Source of the DNA: DAINPP01 sp963667315
Lineage (GTDB): Bacteria; Thermotogota; Thermotogae; MWEM01
Reading direction: 5' to 3'
Length of the DNA stretch: 64,000 nt
NCBI GenBank assembly: GCA_963667315.1
Contig: OY763325.1
Span: 3,038,001 to 3,102,000, forward strand
A program made the translations under genes and the position numbers. The first letter of the stretch is position 1. Each line of letters starts with the position of its first letter. This document shows positions 43,765 through 52,104 of the stretch, piece after piece. A model generated the notes under the pieces. That model was not told the DNA's origin. It was given only the letters and a program-made list of their open reading frames with translations, and made no database searches.

Positions 43765-44383
43765 GAAATTGAACAAAATAAACGGATTGGAAGAAGATGT
43801 TATCATCATCGCTGGTGATTTTGGTGTGCTTTGGGAGGCAGTGCCGGATGAGATGGAAAGGAATTTGATAGCAAAACTTGAAGGACTTGGTCCGACAGTG
43901 CTTTTCATTGACGGTAATCATGAAAACTTCGACAGGTTGGATGCCCTTGAAACGAGGGAGTTGTTTGGAGCGGATGTTGGTGTGGTTTCGGATAAAATTT
44001 TTCACCTCAGACGGGGGAGAATATACACGATAGACAACAAGACTTTCTTTGCCTTTGGAGGTGCACCGTCACCGGATAAGATCAAGAGGCTCAAAAACAA
44101 CACGTACTGGGAACGTGAAATCCCGAATCGTGCGGAATATGAGCTTGCGATAAAGAACCTCGAAGGGGTAGATTTTAAGGTGGATTATGTCCTGACTCAC
44201 GATGCACCTGCTGCTGTTAAGGGGATGGTGTCCGGTTACTGTTCGCTGGATGGATCCGAGAATTATTTAAACGATTTCAGAGAGAAAATTGTATTTAAAA
44301 AATGGTATTTTGGACATTATCATCAGGATCGTGTTCTCGGAGATTATATTGCACTGTATAATGATATCTCCGTTTTGAGATGA
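43721..44383 (+). CDS. Calcineurin-like metallophosphoesterase
   Basis: 220 residues with all family motifs: GDLHG, AGDFGVLWE, DGNHENFDRL, LTHDAPAAV and FGHYHQD. These bind two metal ions and hydrolyse phosphoesters. There is no signal peptide, so it is cytosolic. The ribosome site is distant (GAGG about 13 nt upstream), so translation may depend on coupling to the overlapping upstream gene. Confidence 0.9.
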   Translation: MIFITGDLHGAADFEKLNKINGLEEDVIIIAGDFGVLWEAVPDEMERNLIAKLEGLGPTVLFIDGNHENFDRLDALETRELFGADVGVVSDKIFHLRRGRIYTIDNKTFFAFGGAPSPDKIKRLKNNTYWEREIPNRAEYELAIKNLEGVDFKVDYVLTHDAPAAVKGMVSGYCSLDGSENYLNDFREKIVFKKWYFGHYHQDRVLGDYIALYNDISVLR

Positions 44384-44423
44384 GGCTCAACACTCGCTTT
44401 CCTTTTCTCAATCTGCACTTCTC

Positions 44424-44468
44424 TAAATTATTCTGCATATTATAACGGACAATATGCAGAATAATTTA
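44424..44468. repeat. 18-bp perfect inverted repeat at the toxin truncation point
   Basis: Arms TAAATTATTCTGCATATT and AATATGCAGAATAATTTA around a 9-nt loop. There is no T-tract on either side, so it is not a classical terminator. The truncated toxin frame ends inside the element. Confidence 0.8.
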
Positions 44469-44778
44469 AAGAGGGTAGAGCTATAGCAGATAAATCTTCT
44501 ATCTTTTCCAGTATTTTTCCAACAGTAGCTTTATCCAAAACTTTTAATTCTTTCACCGCAGATTTCTTCCAAGTGATCTTATAATGATCCACTTTTTTCA
44601 ATTCCTCAAGAACAGTTTCATGTGGAATAGTTTCTTCGTTTTCCCTTTTTGTAAAAGCCAAAAGATCTTCAAAATCTTCAAGAAGTTCCTGATACTCTTC
44701 AATGGATAAAATCACTGATATTTTTTCCCCGGATTCATCAGTTATATATTTAGGATGTAAATTTTCAATATTTAACAT
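44440..44778 (-). CDS. Antitoxin fused in frame to a truncated RelE/ParE-type toxin
   Basis: 112 residues. The antitoxin part (HPKYITDESGEKISVILSIE, EEYQELLEDFEDLLAFTKRE, NEETIPHETVLEELKK) runs straight into the start of a toxin (VDHYKITWKKSAVKELKVLD, KATVGKILEKIEDLS). The toxin then ends abnormally as AIALPSLNYSAYCPL; a full RelE would need about 40 more residues including the catalytic end. Comparison with the relic at 31.4 kb shows the antitoxin should stop in another frame, so one A was lost from an A-run. Probably inactive as a toxin. ATG at 44778 with AGGTGG. Confidence 0.75.
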   Translation of the reverse strand: MLNIENLHPKYITDESGEKISVILSIEEYQELLEDFEDLLAFTKRENEETIPHETVLEELKKVDHYKITWKKSAVKELKVLDKATVGKILEKIEDLSAIALPSLNYSAYCPL

Positions 44779-44951
44779 TTTCCACCTACAGGTAGTCAAT
44801 TATAGCATTGATACATACATATATTGAATTTTGAAGAATCCTCGCTTTTGAAAACTATTCAGGACGCGTTAGAGAGGAATAGAATAGAATAGAAGAATGG
44901 GATAGTGTGTATGCTATAATCAATGACAGTTCAAGAAAGGTTATCACAATT

Positions 44952-46247
44952 ATGGTGTTTCAAATAAAAGAAAACAAATCGACCATTAAAATTGAAATAA
45001 TCGCCGGGATTACAACTTTTCTCTCAATGATGTACATCATCATCGTCAATCCCTCAATCCTGAGCAAGACCGGTATGCCTTTTTCAGGCGTTCTGACTGC
45101 CACTATCCTGGTATCGGCGTTCAGCAGCATCATGATGGGTCTTTATGCAAAAAATCCCATCGTACTCGCTCCGGGTATGGGCATTAACAGTTTTTTTACC
45201 TTCAGTGTTGTGATTGGCATGAATGAAAGGTGGGAGACCGCATTGGGCGCTGTGTTCTGGTCCGGTGTTGTTTTTCTGCTGTTGTCGGTTTTTAATATTC
45301 GCACGGCTATTGTAAAAGCGATTCCTAAACCGTTGAAAGAGGCGATTGCCGTGGGAATTGGATTGTTCATAGCCTTTACCGGTTTTACGGAAGCAGGATT
45401 CATCGTATCAAACCCGGATACGGTTGTGGGAATTGGGTCACTGGATGCAACAACCGTTGTTTTTCTTATCGGGCTGCTGGTAACCGCTGTGATGGTGGTA
45501 AAGCAAATCAAAGGCGGCTTGATTATCGGGATCGTTATCACCACCCTGTTAGCCATTCCTCTCGGTCGGTTTTACGGACAGACTGAAATCGTACAATGGA
45601 AAGGGGTTTTAGCCGCACCGGATTTTTCTCTTCTTTTTTCACTGGATCTTTTGGGTTCGTTAAAGTTATCCCTGATCCCCACCATGTTTGCCTTGCTGTT
45701 TGTTGACCTTTTCGACAGTCTTTCGACTTTTATCGGCATCGCAGAGGCATCTGGATTAAAGGATGCGGATGGGGAACCCAGAAATCTTAAAAAATCTTTG
45801 ATCGTTGATTCAATCTCGACGCTGATTTCGGGTCTATGCGGAACCAGCAGCGGGTCCAGTTACATAGAATCTGCAACCGGTATCGCAGCCGGTGGCAGAA
45901 CAGGTTTAACAGCCGTTGTCGCAGGTGTTTTGTTTTTGCCCTTCATGTTTTTTTCTCCGCTCCTCTCGGTGGTACCATCCATCGCAACAGCACCGGTTCT
46001 CATTATTGTCGGAATCTTTATGATCACCCCCGTCTTAAACATCAACTGGAATAAGTATGATGATGCAATCCCCGCATTCTTAAGCATTATCTTAATTCCG
46101 ATGACGTACTCCATCACACAGGGGATTATTTGGGGATTTTTAAGCTGGACCGCCATTAAACTCCTAACGGGTAAGAAGAATGAAGTATCACCGATGTTGA
46201 TCCTTGTAGACTTTTTGGCCATCCTTGAACTTATTTTGAATACTTGA
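44952..46247 (+). CDS. NCS2 family purine (xanthine/guanine/hypoxanthine) permease, AzgA-like
   Basis: 431 residues with about 12-14 membrane segments. Signature regions: KIEIIAGITTFLSMMYIIIV near the N-terminus, LAPGMGINSFFTFSVV, FALLFVDLFDSLSTFIGIAE and GTSSGSSYIESATGIAAGGR. These match the AzgA/PbuG adenine-guanine-hypoxanthine group. The start at 44952 is chosen because the TATAAT at 44915-44920 lies inside the longer frame from 44907. Confidence 0.9.
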   Translation: MVFQIKENKSTIKIEIIAGITTFLSMMYIIIVNPSILSKTGMPFSGVLTATILVSAFSSIMMGLYAKNPIVLAPGMGINSFFTFSVVIGMNERWETALGAVFWSGVVFLLLSVFNIRTAIVKAIPKPLKEAIAVGIGLFIAFTGFTEAGFIVSNPDTVVGIGSLDATTVVFLIGLLVTAVMVVKQIKGGLIIGIVITTLLAIPLGRFYGQTEIVQWKGVLAAPDFSLLFSLDLLGSLKLSLIPTMFALLFVDLFDSLSTFIGIAEASGLKDADGEPRNLKKSLIVDSISTLISGLCGTSSGSSYIESATGIAAGGRTGLTAVVAGVLFLPFMFFSPLLSVVPSIATAPVLIIVGIFMITPVLNINWNKYDDAIPAFLSIILIPMTYSITQGIIWGFLSWTAIKLLTGKKNEVSPMLILVDFLAILELILNT

Positions 46248-46488
46248 AAAAATCATTTTTTTCAAAAGCTTATTGACTTCCTTACGTATCCAAATATTCT
46301 CTTGCATATCCGCTACGCCTTCCGCTCTTCTGGTATATTTTCACCCCATTTTAAACACGTTTTTTATTATTTTATATCCTTGAATTTGTCTGAAAGGTTT
46401 TTTTATAGATCCCCTGGATACAATATCACTTTGATATAATCATTTTAAAAGATGCTACAATGTATGCAAACAAACCGGAGGGCATTTT
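46248..46488. other. Intergenic region carrying the second copy of the ParB-like promoter
   Basis: From about 46368 the sequence follows the 5' region of the ParB-like gene, including TTGATATAATCA and a GGAGGGC ribosome site. Confidence 0.7.
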
Positions 46489-46545
46489 ATGTCAGAAATA
46501 TTTGAACACGCCATAGACCAAATCCAACCTTGTTTTTTTCTATAA
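46489..46545 (+). pseudogene. Truncated 5' copy of the ParB-like gene
   Basis: MSEIFEHAIDQIQP matches the first 14 residues of the protein at 32957 (MSEIFELAIDKIQP), then the frame reads CFFL and stops inside an inverted repeat. The promoter and ribosome site are preserved, but the rest of the gene is gone. Confidence 0.85.
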
Positions 46546-46578
46546 ACTTGGCGGAAACCCACCAAGTTTATAGAAAAA
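46535..46578. repeat. 17-bp perfect inverted repeat at the ParB-like copy truncation
   Basis: Arms TTTTTCTATAAACTTGG and CCAAGTTTATAGAAAAA with a 10-nt loop. It sits exactly where homology to the ParB-like gene ends and 8 nt past the stop of the 370-residue gene. T-tract before and A-tract after, so it is not a standard terminator. Confidence 0.75.
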
Positions 46579-46585
46579 CTATTAT

Positions 46586-47698
46586 TTATGCCTCTTTCTT
46601 CTGGCCTTTCTTTCTTTTTTTCTGCATACTTTCAAGTTCGCTATCCAGCCATATTTCTATATCCTTGCTGATAGCAAGCATTGATTCGTTCAAAGCAAAA
46701 CGGAAGCCTTCACAGCCTTTTTGACATTGTCCGTGACCTGTACCGGACTTTCTGTCACAGCCATATCCTTTCGCAATCTTTTCCCGTAAAAAATCAGGGA
46801 AATTTTTGATTACATCGGCATATTTTGAGGTGTTTTTGGTTTTTATGAGCATCCGGTAGCCGTTATTCAAAGAGCTGGAAAATCGCCATAACGGTTTCTT
46901 TTTATAAGAGTAGACAAAATGAAAATTGAACATTCTCAATTCCACGTTGCAGGTCATTCCTGATTCCAGGCAATGCTGATGCAGGTTTAAAACGAATTCC
47001 TGTACAGTTGGCGGTAATGGAGTGACAAAGTCCTGTAAAATGGCAGCAGTTTCCGTGTCTTCTTTTTTAAGTGCCCGGTAGTCACATCGCATCAGGATAT
47101 CATCGTTATTGCGTTCCGATAATTCGTTCTGGGCAATTGCCAAAGCCTTCCAACCTGTCAGCATGATTGGCTCATCGGGATATGTGATTTTAATGGCTTC
47201 AATTTTTGAAAGATCCGGTTTTTTCGCACTTAAATCGATACCGTCAAATACAATCCCGCATTCAGTGAGAAATCGCAAGGTTTTTAGCATTTGCGGAACG
47301 GAAATCTTTGTCCTGGAATTTTTGTTGAGGGATTTTTTAAGGCTGAATGTTTCCCAGTCATTAACCGACAGGGCATTATTTTCTTCAGATAAAATCCCGT
47401 GTTGACCTGCGTTGATCAAGATGCTTTTTATGTTACTTAAAAATGGATACTCTACCGTTAGGGTTGTTTCATCTGCAAACTTCTTCTTGCCTTTTTGTGC
47501 TACGCTGCTTAATGTTTCATCGGCGATTAAACCATCACAAACGCGATACAGGAAATTTCTGAAAGCGAGAACACCGTTTCGGATGTTCTCTTCTTCTGCA
47601 ATGGTTTTAAACAGCGGTTTGACTGTATAGCTTTCAGGAATATTCACCGGTATTAATTGTTTCAGGAATTTTGCCATATCTCCTATCGTATTTTCCAT
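46586..47698 (-). CDS. Uncharacterised 370-residue protein with C-terminal cysteine cluster
   Basis: I do not recognise a family. Mostly alpha/beta and cytosolic. A C-terminal segment KGYGCDRKSGTGHGQCQKGC then EGFRFALNESM has three cysteines and a histidine in 16 residues, suggesting a zinc or iron-sulfur site. The end is very basic (KKRKKGQKKEA). Ribosome site ATGAGG. It follows the flavin-binding-like gene by 27 nt, so the two form an operon. Confidence 0.7.
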   Translation of the reverse strand: MENTIGDMAKFLKQLIPVNIPESYTVKPLFKTIAEEENIRNGVLAFRNFLYRVCDGLIADETLSSVAQKGKKKFADETTLTVEYPFLSNIKSILINAGQHGILSEENNALSVNDWETFSLKKSLNKNSRTKISVPQMLKTLRFLTECGIVFDGIDLSAKKPDLSKIEAIKITYPDEPIMLTGWKALAIAQNELSERNNDDILMRCDYRALKKEDTETAAILQDFVTPLPPTVQEFVLNLHQHCLESGMTCNVELRMFNFHFVYSYKKKPLWRFSSSLNNGYRMLIKTKNTSKYADVIKNFPDFLREKIAKGYGCDRKSGTGHGQCQKGCEGFRFALNESMLAISKDIEIWLDSELESMQKKRKKGQKKEA

Positions 47699-47725
47699 AA
47701 TAATTCCTCATTTCATTTTCTTGTA

Positions 47726-48199
47726 TTATTTAGCCACTTTGTTGACAAAATCAATTTCATACTTCATGTCACCGAATTTTTTCTCAAAGTCAAGCATAAC
47801 ACCTTCTGTGAGGGTGATCTTCAGAATGATTGAATTGGGATTGTCCTCATCACCATCTGTATCAAACCAGTCAAAGACTTTTTTGAACTGTGTTCTGATA
47901 TGTGCGTTTTTCTCATCCTTAACCCAGCCGAGATTTTCAGCAGTCCCCTGGAAAGTACACCAGTTCATGCCACAGATTGAAACTTCGTTGTTTTTCTCAA
48001 TTTGCAGGGTTTTATTCTTTTTGGCATCTGAGGACATATAAAATGCCCCGTCTTCATAATAAGCGCACATCATACGGTTTGCAGGACGTGGTTTGCCATC
48101 AGTGTTTGGGGTTAGTGATATTGTTGCAAGGGCAACAACAGATTCCTTACCATCGTAGTTTTCTTTCATCAGTTTCATTGCATTTTCGAATTTACTCAT
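47726..48199 (-). CDS. Pyridoxamine 5'-phosphate oxidase-like (split-barrel) protein
   Basis: 157 residues with the FMN-binding split-barrel pattern: VVALATISLTPNTDGKPRPA, then FYMSSDAKKNKTLQIEKNNE and EVSICGMNWCTFQGTAENLG. These proteins bind FMN, F420 or haem; the reaction is unknown. First gene of an operon with the 370-residue protein. Ribosome site GGAGG. Confidence 0.85.
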   Translation of the reverse strand: MSKFENAMKLMKENYDGKESVVALATISLTPNTDGKPRPANRMMCAYYEDGAFYMSSDAKKNKTLQIEKNNEVSICGMNWCTFQGTAENLGWVKDEKNAHIRTQFKKVFDWFDTDGDEDNPNSIILKITLTEGVMLDFEKKFGDMKYEIDFVNKVAK

Positions 48200-48340
48200 T
48201 TTGATTCCTCCAATAAAATTTTTTATATGAACACCAGGTGCTTTTCTTTTGTATTATATGAGCTGTCATCAGTAAGATGTTTTGAGATTACAGGGAGAGT
48301 ATTTACCTCTGTTTATGAACAGGACAATAATGTTCCCGAA

Positions 48341-48523
48341 TTAAAACAGATGGCGTTGTAACCATTCTTGATTTGGCGTATTCATGATTTTATAGATGGG
48401 AGTCCCCATGTTTCGCTCAACATCTGAGACAGAAGTCGACGCATAAGCGTCAAGTTTTTTTCGTTGAAAGCTGTTTGTAGTTTCCGGACAGGCAAAATTA
48501 AGATTTAATTCTATGTAAGCCAT
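48341..48523 (-). CDS. Small uncharacterised protein, 60 residues
   Basis: MAYIELNLNFACPETTNSFQ is preceded by a near-perfect ribosome site (AAGGAGAATAAAATG). No known motif. It may be a remnant of a larger gene, since the good start leads to a short product. Confidence 0.45.
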   Translation of the reverse strand: MAYIELNLNFACPETTNSFQRKKLDAYASTSVSDVERNMGTPIYKIMNTPNQEWLQRHLF

Positions 48524-48623
48524 TTTATTCTCCTTTTTTGCCCAATAATTACCCTTTTTATTTCTTCCCCAACAAATTGTATCAGGATATGTGTGTCTTT
48601 GTCAAACATAGAAGCGGTTTAAT

Positions 48624-49508
48624 TCATCTTTGTCCGCGCTTCAAGGCATTTCTCTGTTTCAAATTATCCAGGGAAACCAATGCAACTGTAGAAAGAATGA
48701 TAACACCACCAATAGCGACATGAATAGTCAACGCTTCACCCAGAATCAAATAAGCCAGCAATATGGAATACAACGGTTCCAGCATGGTGATGATACTGGC
48801 CATATACGCCGAAACATGTTTGAGCCCGCTGATAAAAAGCGTATGCGCCACCCCGGTAAACAGAGTTCCCAATAGAATAAGCAATGTGACGTCCCCCGGT
48901 GTTACGACTGGTTTTATGATAAAAACACTGGGTAATAAAAAAACGGTTGCGGTTGCCTGTTCGTAGAAAGCCACTTTTTTCCCGCTGTAAGTCTTGACCA
49001 GCTTCTCGTTAAAGATGGTGAAGACGGCGTAAAGAGCTCCGGAAACAAGACCGATTAGACTCCCGGCCATCGTGTTGCTGAATAAATCTTTGAAAGGAAC
49101 GATGAATAAGATGCCTATGATGGTGATGAAGCCGAATAGGACTTCCTTTTTTGATATTTTATTATGAAAAATAAGGGGTTGCAGCAAACTGACAAATACG
49201 GGAAATGTGGAGAATGTCAACACGCCTATTGCGACATTTGACAGTTGAATCGATGCAAAAAAGGTCGTCCAGTGCAGGGCTAAGAGTATCCCCATCGCTA
49301 TAAGTTTTTTGTAATCCGTTCTGCTGTTGAGTCTGAGGGGCTCTTTGCTGAGTATCAGCCAGACGAACATGAATATAGCCGCGACAAAAACGCGGCCAAA
49401 TACGATGATGAATGGGTTCAGTTGAATAAATTTTCCGAATAATCCTGTCAATCCAAAGAGAAAGACCGCAATATGGACTTCAAACCAGCTTTTCTTATTT
49501 GTATTCAT
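48624..49508 (-). CDS. DMT superfamily (EamA) transporter
   Basis: 294 residues with ten membrane helices in two EamA repeats (first repeat includes FGLTGLFGKFIQLNPFIIVF, second includes LIGLVSGALYAVFTIFNEKL). Exports or exchanges small metabolites; substrate unknown. Start at 49508 after AAGGATGG; the frame extends to 49526. Confidence 0.88.
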   Translation of the reverse strand: MNTNKKSWFEVHIAVFLFGLTGLFGKFIQLNPFIIVFGRVFVAAIFMFVWLILSKEPLRLNSRTDYKKLIAMGILLALHWTTFFASIQLSNVAIGVLTFSTFPVFVSLLQPLIFHNKISKKEVLFGFITIIGILFIVPFKDLFSNTMAGSLIGLVSGALYAVFTIFNEKLVKTYSGKKVAFYEQATATVFLLPSVFIIKPVVTPGDVTLLILLGTLFTGVAHTLFISGLKHVSAYMASIITMLEPLYSILLAYLILGEALTIHVAIGGVIILSTVALVSLDNLKQRNALKRGQR

Positions 49509-49559
49509 GAACCATCCTTTATACATCCCGCAATATCAGTTGACCTAAAATAACTGTAG

Positions 49560-49579
49560 GGGCAGTTCACGAACTGCCC
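49560..49579. repeat. Intergenic 20-bp palindrome
   Basis: GGGCAGTTC-AC-GAACTGCCC, preceded by TAG and followed by TTTT. It resembles dispersed palindromes of the GGGC...GCCC type found between genes in many anaerobes; only one copy is visible here. Confidence 0.6.
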
Positions 49580-49630
49580 GTTTTACTAAGGCTAATATTA
49601 TCACTTTGAGTGATAGGCTTTCGCTTCGTT

Positions 49631-49969
49631 TTATAACGTGATGATTTCATAGCCCTCTTTCAAATAATCATGCATGGCAGGATGTCCATTTGCATCCCCT
49701 TTTAATGGGATCCCTGTTTTTTCATTATACTCAAGAACGCCCATCTGATAGGAGCAGGCTTTACAAATGCAGTCAAACAGTTGGAGTTCCCTGGCTTTTA
49801 AATACATTTTATTTTCCTCTTCTTCCAAGACCTTGATCAGTTTTACGGCTTCACCTTCTACTATGATCTTGGTGCCCATGCCTTTTTCGTGTAAGTCTAT
49901 CGCGTTGATTAGCACATGCATAAAACACATTTTTTCTCCCTTAAATGCGAAAAATGCTATTTTTTTCAT
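49631..49969 (-). CDS. DsrE/DsrF-like protein
   Basis: 112 residues. KKIAFFAFKGEKMCFMHVLI then NAIDLHEKGMGTKIIVEGEA and a late CICKACSYQMGV, the cysteine region of DsrE-like small sulfur-carrier-type proteins. The exact role (sulfur transfer or ligand binding) is unknown. Ribosome site AGGAGG upstream of the ATG at 49969. Confidence 0.78.
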   Translation of the reverse strand: MKKIAFFAFKGEKMCFMHVLINAIDLHEKGMGTKIIVEGEAVKLIKVLEEEENKMYLKARELQLFDCICKACSYQMGVLEYNEKTGIPLKGDANGHPAMHDYLKEGYEIITL

Positions 49970-50010
49970 AACTGTTATTCCTCCTTTTATCCTCTCTTCT
50001 GATGATAAAA

Positions 50011-50772
50011 TTATTTCTTGTTTTTGTTCAGGAATTTATTGACTTCTTCTTGGGCTGAATCCAGAGAACACAGAGTTGAAAAATGATAATTCGTCAACTC
50101 AAGGGCGTCCTCAAATTTCATGTCTTCCATTGCATAAAAAGACTTTTTACCCAGCTGCATTGCCACGGGATTTTTATCGGCTAATTTTCTGGCGTATTTT
50201 ATTGTTTCTTCTATTAAATCCGCTTCGGGAACGATCTTGTTGATTAAGCCCATGTCTAAGGCTTTTTGTGCCCCGATAATTTCTCCGGTCATGATTAATT
50301 CAAGGGTTCTTTTTCTACCGAGACTTTTCAAAAGGGGGACGGCGGGTCCCATACAAAACAAACCAACATTGATAGCGGTTGCGCCAAATTTTGCCGTATC
50401 ACTTGCAATAGCCAGGTCACATGCGGCAACAAGACCGATACCGTTTGCCACCGCAATCCTGTGAACGGAAGCGATGACAGGTTTTGCCATTTTTGCTATG
50501 GTCAGATTCATTTCTTCCATCAGTCTGACCCAGTCCAGATAATCCTTCATCGGTTTTCCATCCACATAATTCACATCTATTCCCGTGCAAAAGTTTCTGC
50601 CGTTTGCATTGATAACGATTACATTGATATCTGAATCTTTATCCATTGCTCTCAATGCAGCATTTAGCTCTGTTGCCATTTCTATGTTAAACGTGTTATT
50701 TGCCTCGGGGCGATTTAATGTAATCGTCCCGATTTTATCTTGAACGGATGTTATTACAGTGTTGAATTTCAT
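50011..50772 (-). CDS. Enoyl-CoA hydratase/isomerase family protein (ECHDC3-like)
   Basis: 253-residue crotonase-fold protein. The oxyanion loop NGRNFCTGIDV and the second loop ANGIGLVAACDLAIAS are present. The segment NVGLFCMGPAVPLLKSLGRK follows the ECHDC3-type pattern and lacks the catalytic glutamates of true hydratases, so the reaction is probably different. The start at 50772 follows GGGAGGC; the longer frame to 50868 has no ribosome site. Confidence 0.86.
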   Translation of the reverse strand: MKFNTVITSVQDKIGTITLNRPEANNTFNIEMATELNAALRAMDKDSDINVIVINANGRNFCTGIDVNYVDGKPMKDYLDWVRLMEEMNLTIAKMAKPVIASVHRIAVANGIGLVAACDLAIASDTAKFGATAINVGLFCMGPAVPLLKSLGRKRTLELIMTGEIIGAQKALDMGLINKIVPEADLIEETIKYARKLADKNPVAMQLGKKSFYAMEDMKFEDALELTNYHFSTLCSLDSAQEEVNKFLNKNKK

Positions 50773-50992
50773 TTTTTGCCTCCCAATTGCATGTTTTAAT
50801 GCCATTTTCTTTCCCGTTTCAAAACAGAACTTCAGAGAATGGATTTTAATATTTTGCAGCCTGCCCATCTAAGCGGAGAACAGAAAAGATATTTATAACT
50901 TTAGCTTTATCCAATGTCAATTATAGCAAAAAAAATGCGTATTCGAAAAAGGGTTGAATTTTTTATAAATTAATTTGTAACATTTCTGTTGC

Positions 50993-51023
50993 TTGACTCT
51001 CACGTCACGTCACGTTGTAAAAT
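50993..51023 (+). promoter_or_regulatory. MerR-type promoter with 19-bp spacer
   Basis: TTGACT (50993-50998), 19 bp, TAAAAT (51018-51023). The spacer is filled by the repeat CACGTCACGTCACGTTG. A 19-bp spacer is the hallmark of MerR-activated promoters, and a MerR gene follows. Confidence 0.8.
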
Positions 51024-51051
51024 GAAATCACTGAATGAAAGGAGTGGGAGT

Positions 51052-51969
51052 GTGAATGAATTACTCAGCATAGGTGCTGTTTCCAAGAAATTAGGGATAA
51101 CGATTCGAGCCATCAGATATTATGAAGAAATTGGATTTCTCAACCCATTTAAATCTGAGACCGGTTATCGATATTTCAACGATTCGGAGATTTTTAAACT
51201 TCAAAAAATCTTACTCTTTAAATCGCTTGGTTTGAGTCTGAGTGAAATTAAGAAAATCGTTGATCTGAAAGATTCACAATTGTTTAACAACATTCTAGAT
51301 GAGAGAAAAGTGGCGATTGAGAAAGAAGTTGCTCAACTCTTATCAAAGATCGAATCCATAGATCTGGTCAAGAAAATTTTTGCTGTCAAGAACATTGTCG
51401 AAATAGAAAAGCTTCAGGAAGAACTCAACAGAAATATCTCAAGATGGGAGGAATTTAAAATGGGAGAAGTTGTAATGCAGGTTAAGGTGATTACATTGAA
51501 GGAAAGCATTAAAAGTATCGGTGTGGATGTCCGTGTACCGTTTCCGAAAGCGGAAGATGATAACCCTATCGAAGAACTCTTCAATAAATACTGGGAAAAG
51601 GAGATGAGGAAACAAATTCCAAATCGTAAGATGCCGGAAGTACAGTTTGGTATCTGTTCCGATTTTGACGGAAAGACTTTTTCCTATATGATTTCAGAAG
51701 AAGTTGAAAACTATTCCGAGATCCCCAATGGTTTTAAAAAATTTGAGATTCCGTCAGGGGAATATGCTGTCATCACATTCAAGGCGGGAACCTTTGAGGA
51801 ACTGGTGGGTGATACAATTTCCAAGGCAAGCGACTATCTCCACAGTGTCTGGTTGCCGGAAAGTGATTATGTCTCAGCAGGCACTTTTGATTTTGAGGTG
51901 TACGATGACAGATGCAGACGACTTGAAAAACCGGAAATGGATATTTATCATCCGATAAAATTAAAATAA
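51052..51969 (+). CDS. MerR family regulator with GyrI-like effector domain
   Basis: 305 residues. MerR HTH at the N-terminus (LLSIGAVSKKLGITIRAIRY, YEEIGFLNPFKSETGYRYF), a coiled-coil linker, and a C-terminal GyrI/AraC-E-bind domain (EYAVITFKAGTFEEL) that binds drug-like ligands, as in BmrR-type sensors. The GTG at 51052 is preferred because GGAGTGGGAG precedes it; the frame from 50989 would overlap the -35 region. Autoregulation through the 19-bp-spacer promoter is likely. Confidence 0.9.
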   Translation: MNELLSIGAVSKKLGITIRAIRYYEEIGFLNPFKSETGYRYFNDSEIFKLQKILLFKSLGLSLSEIKKIVDLKDSQLFNNILDERKVAIEKEVAQLLSKIESIDLVKKIFAVKNIVEIEKLQEELNRNISRWEEFKMGEVVMQVKVITLKESIKSIGVDVRVPFPKAEDDNPIEELFNKYWEKEMRKQIPNRKMPEVQFGICSDFDGKTFSYMISEEVENYSEIPNGFKKFEIPSGEYAVITFKAGTFEELVGDTISKASDYLHSVWLPESDYVSAGTFDFEVYDDRCRRLEKPEMDIYHPIKLK

Positions 51970-52104
51970 GGTTACAGTTTTTATTTTGATCGCATATATA
52001 ACGATGAAACTTTTCGCATGAATACGAGATTCTGATGCTATAATTAAATCAATAATCGTTTTGAAATAGCCTTGCGTTCTTCAAAGAAAAAAAGGGGGGA
52101 GAAT

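Noticed and set aside
44560..44610. Programmed frameshift between antitoxin and toxin
   Set aside because: The A-run could slip, but no stimulatory hairpin is seen and the toxin is truncated anyway, so simple mutation explains it better.
44907..44951. Upstream ATG extending the purine permease
   Set aside because: The TATAAT at 44915-44920 lies inside this stretch, so it is probably promoter rather than coding.
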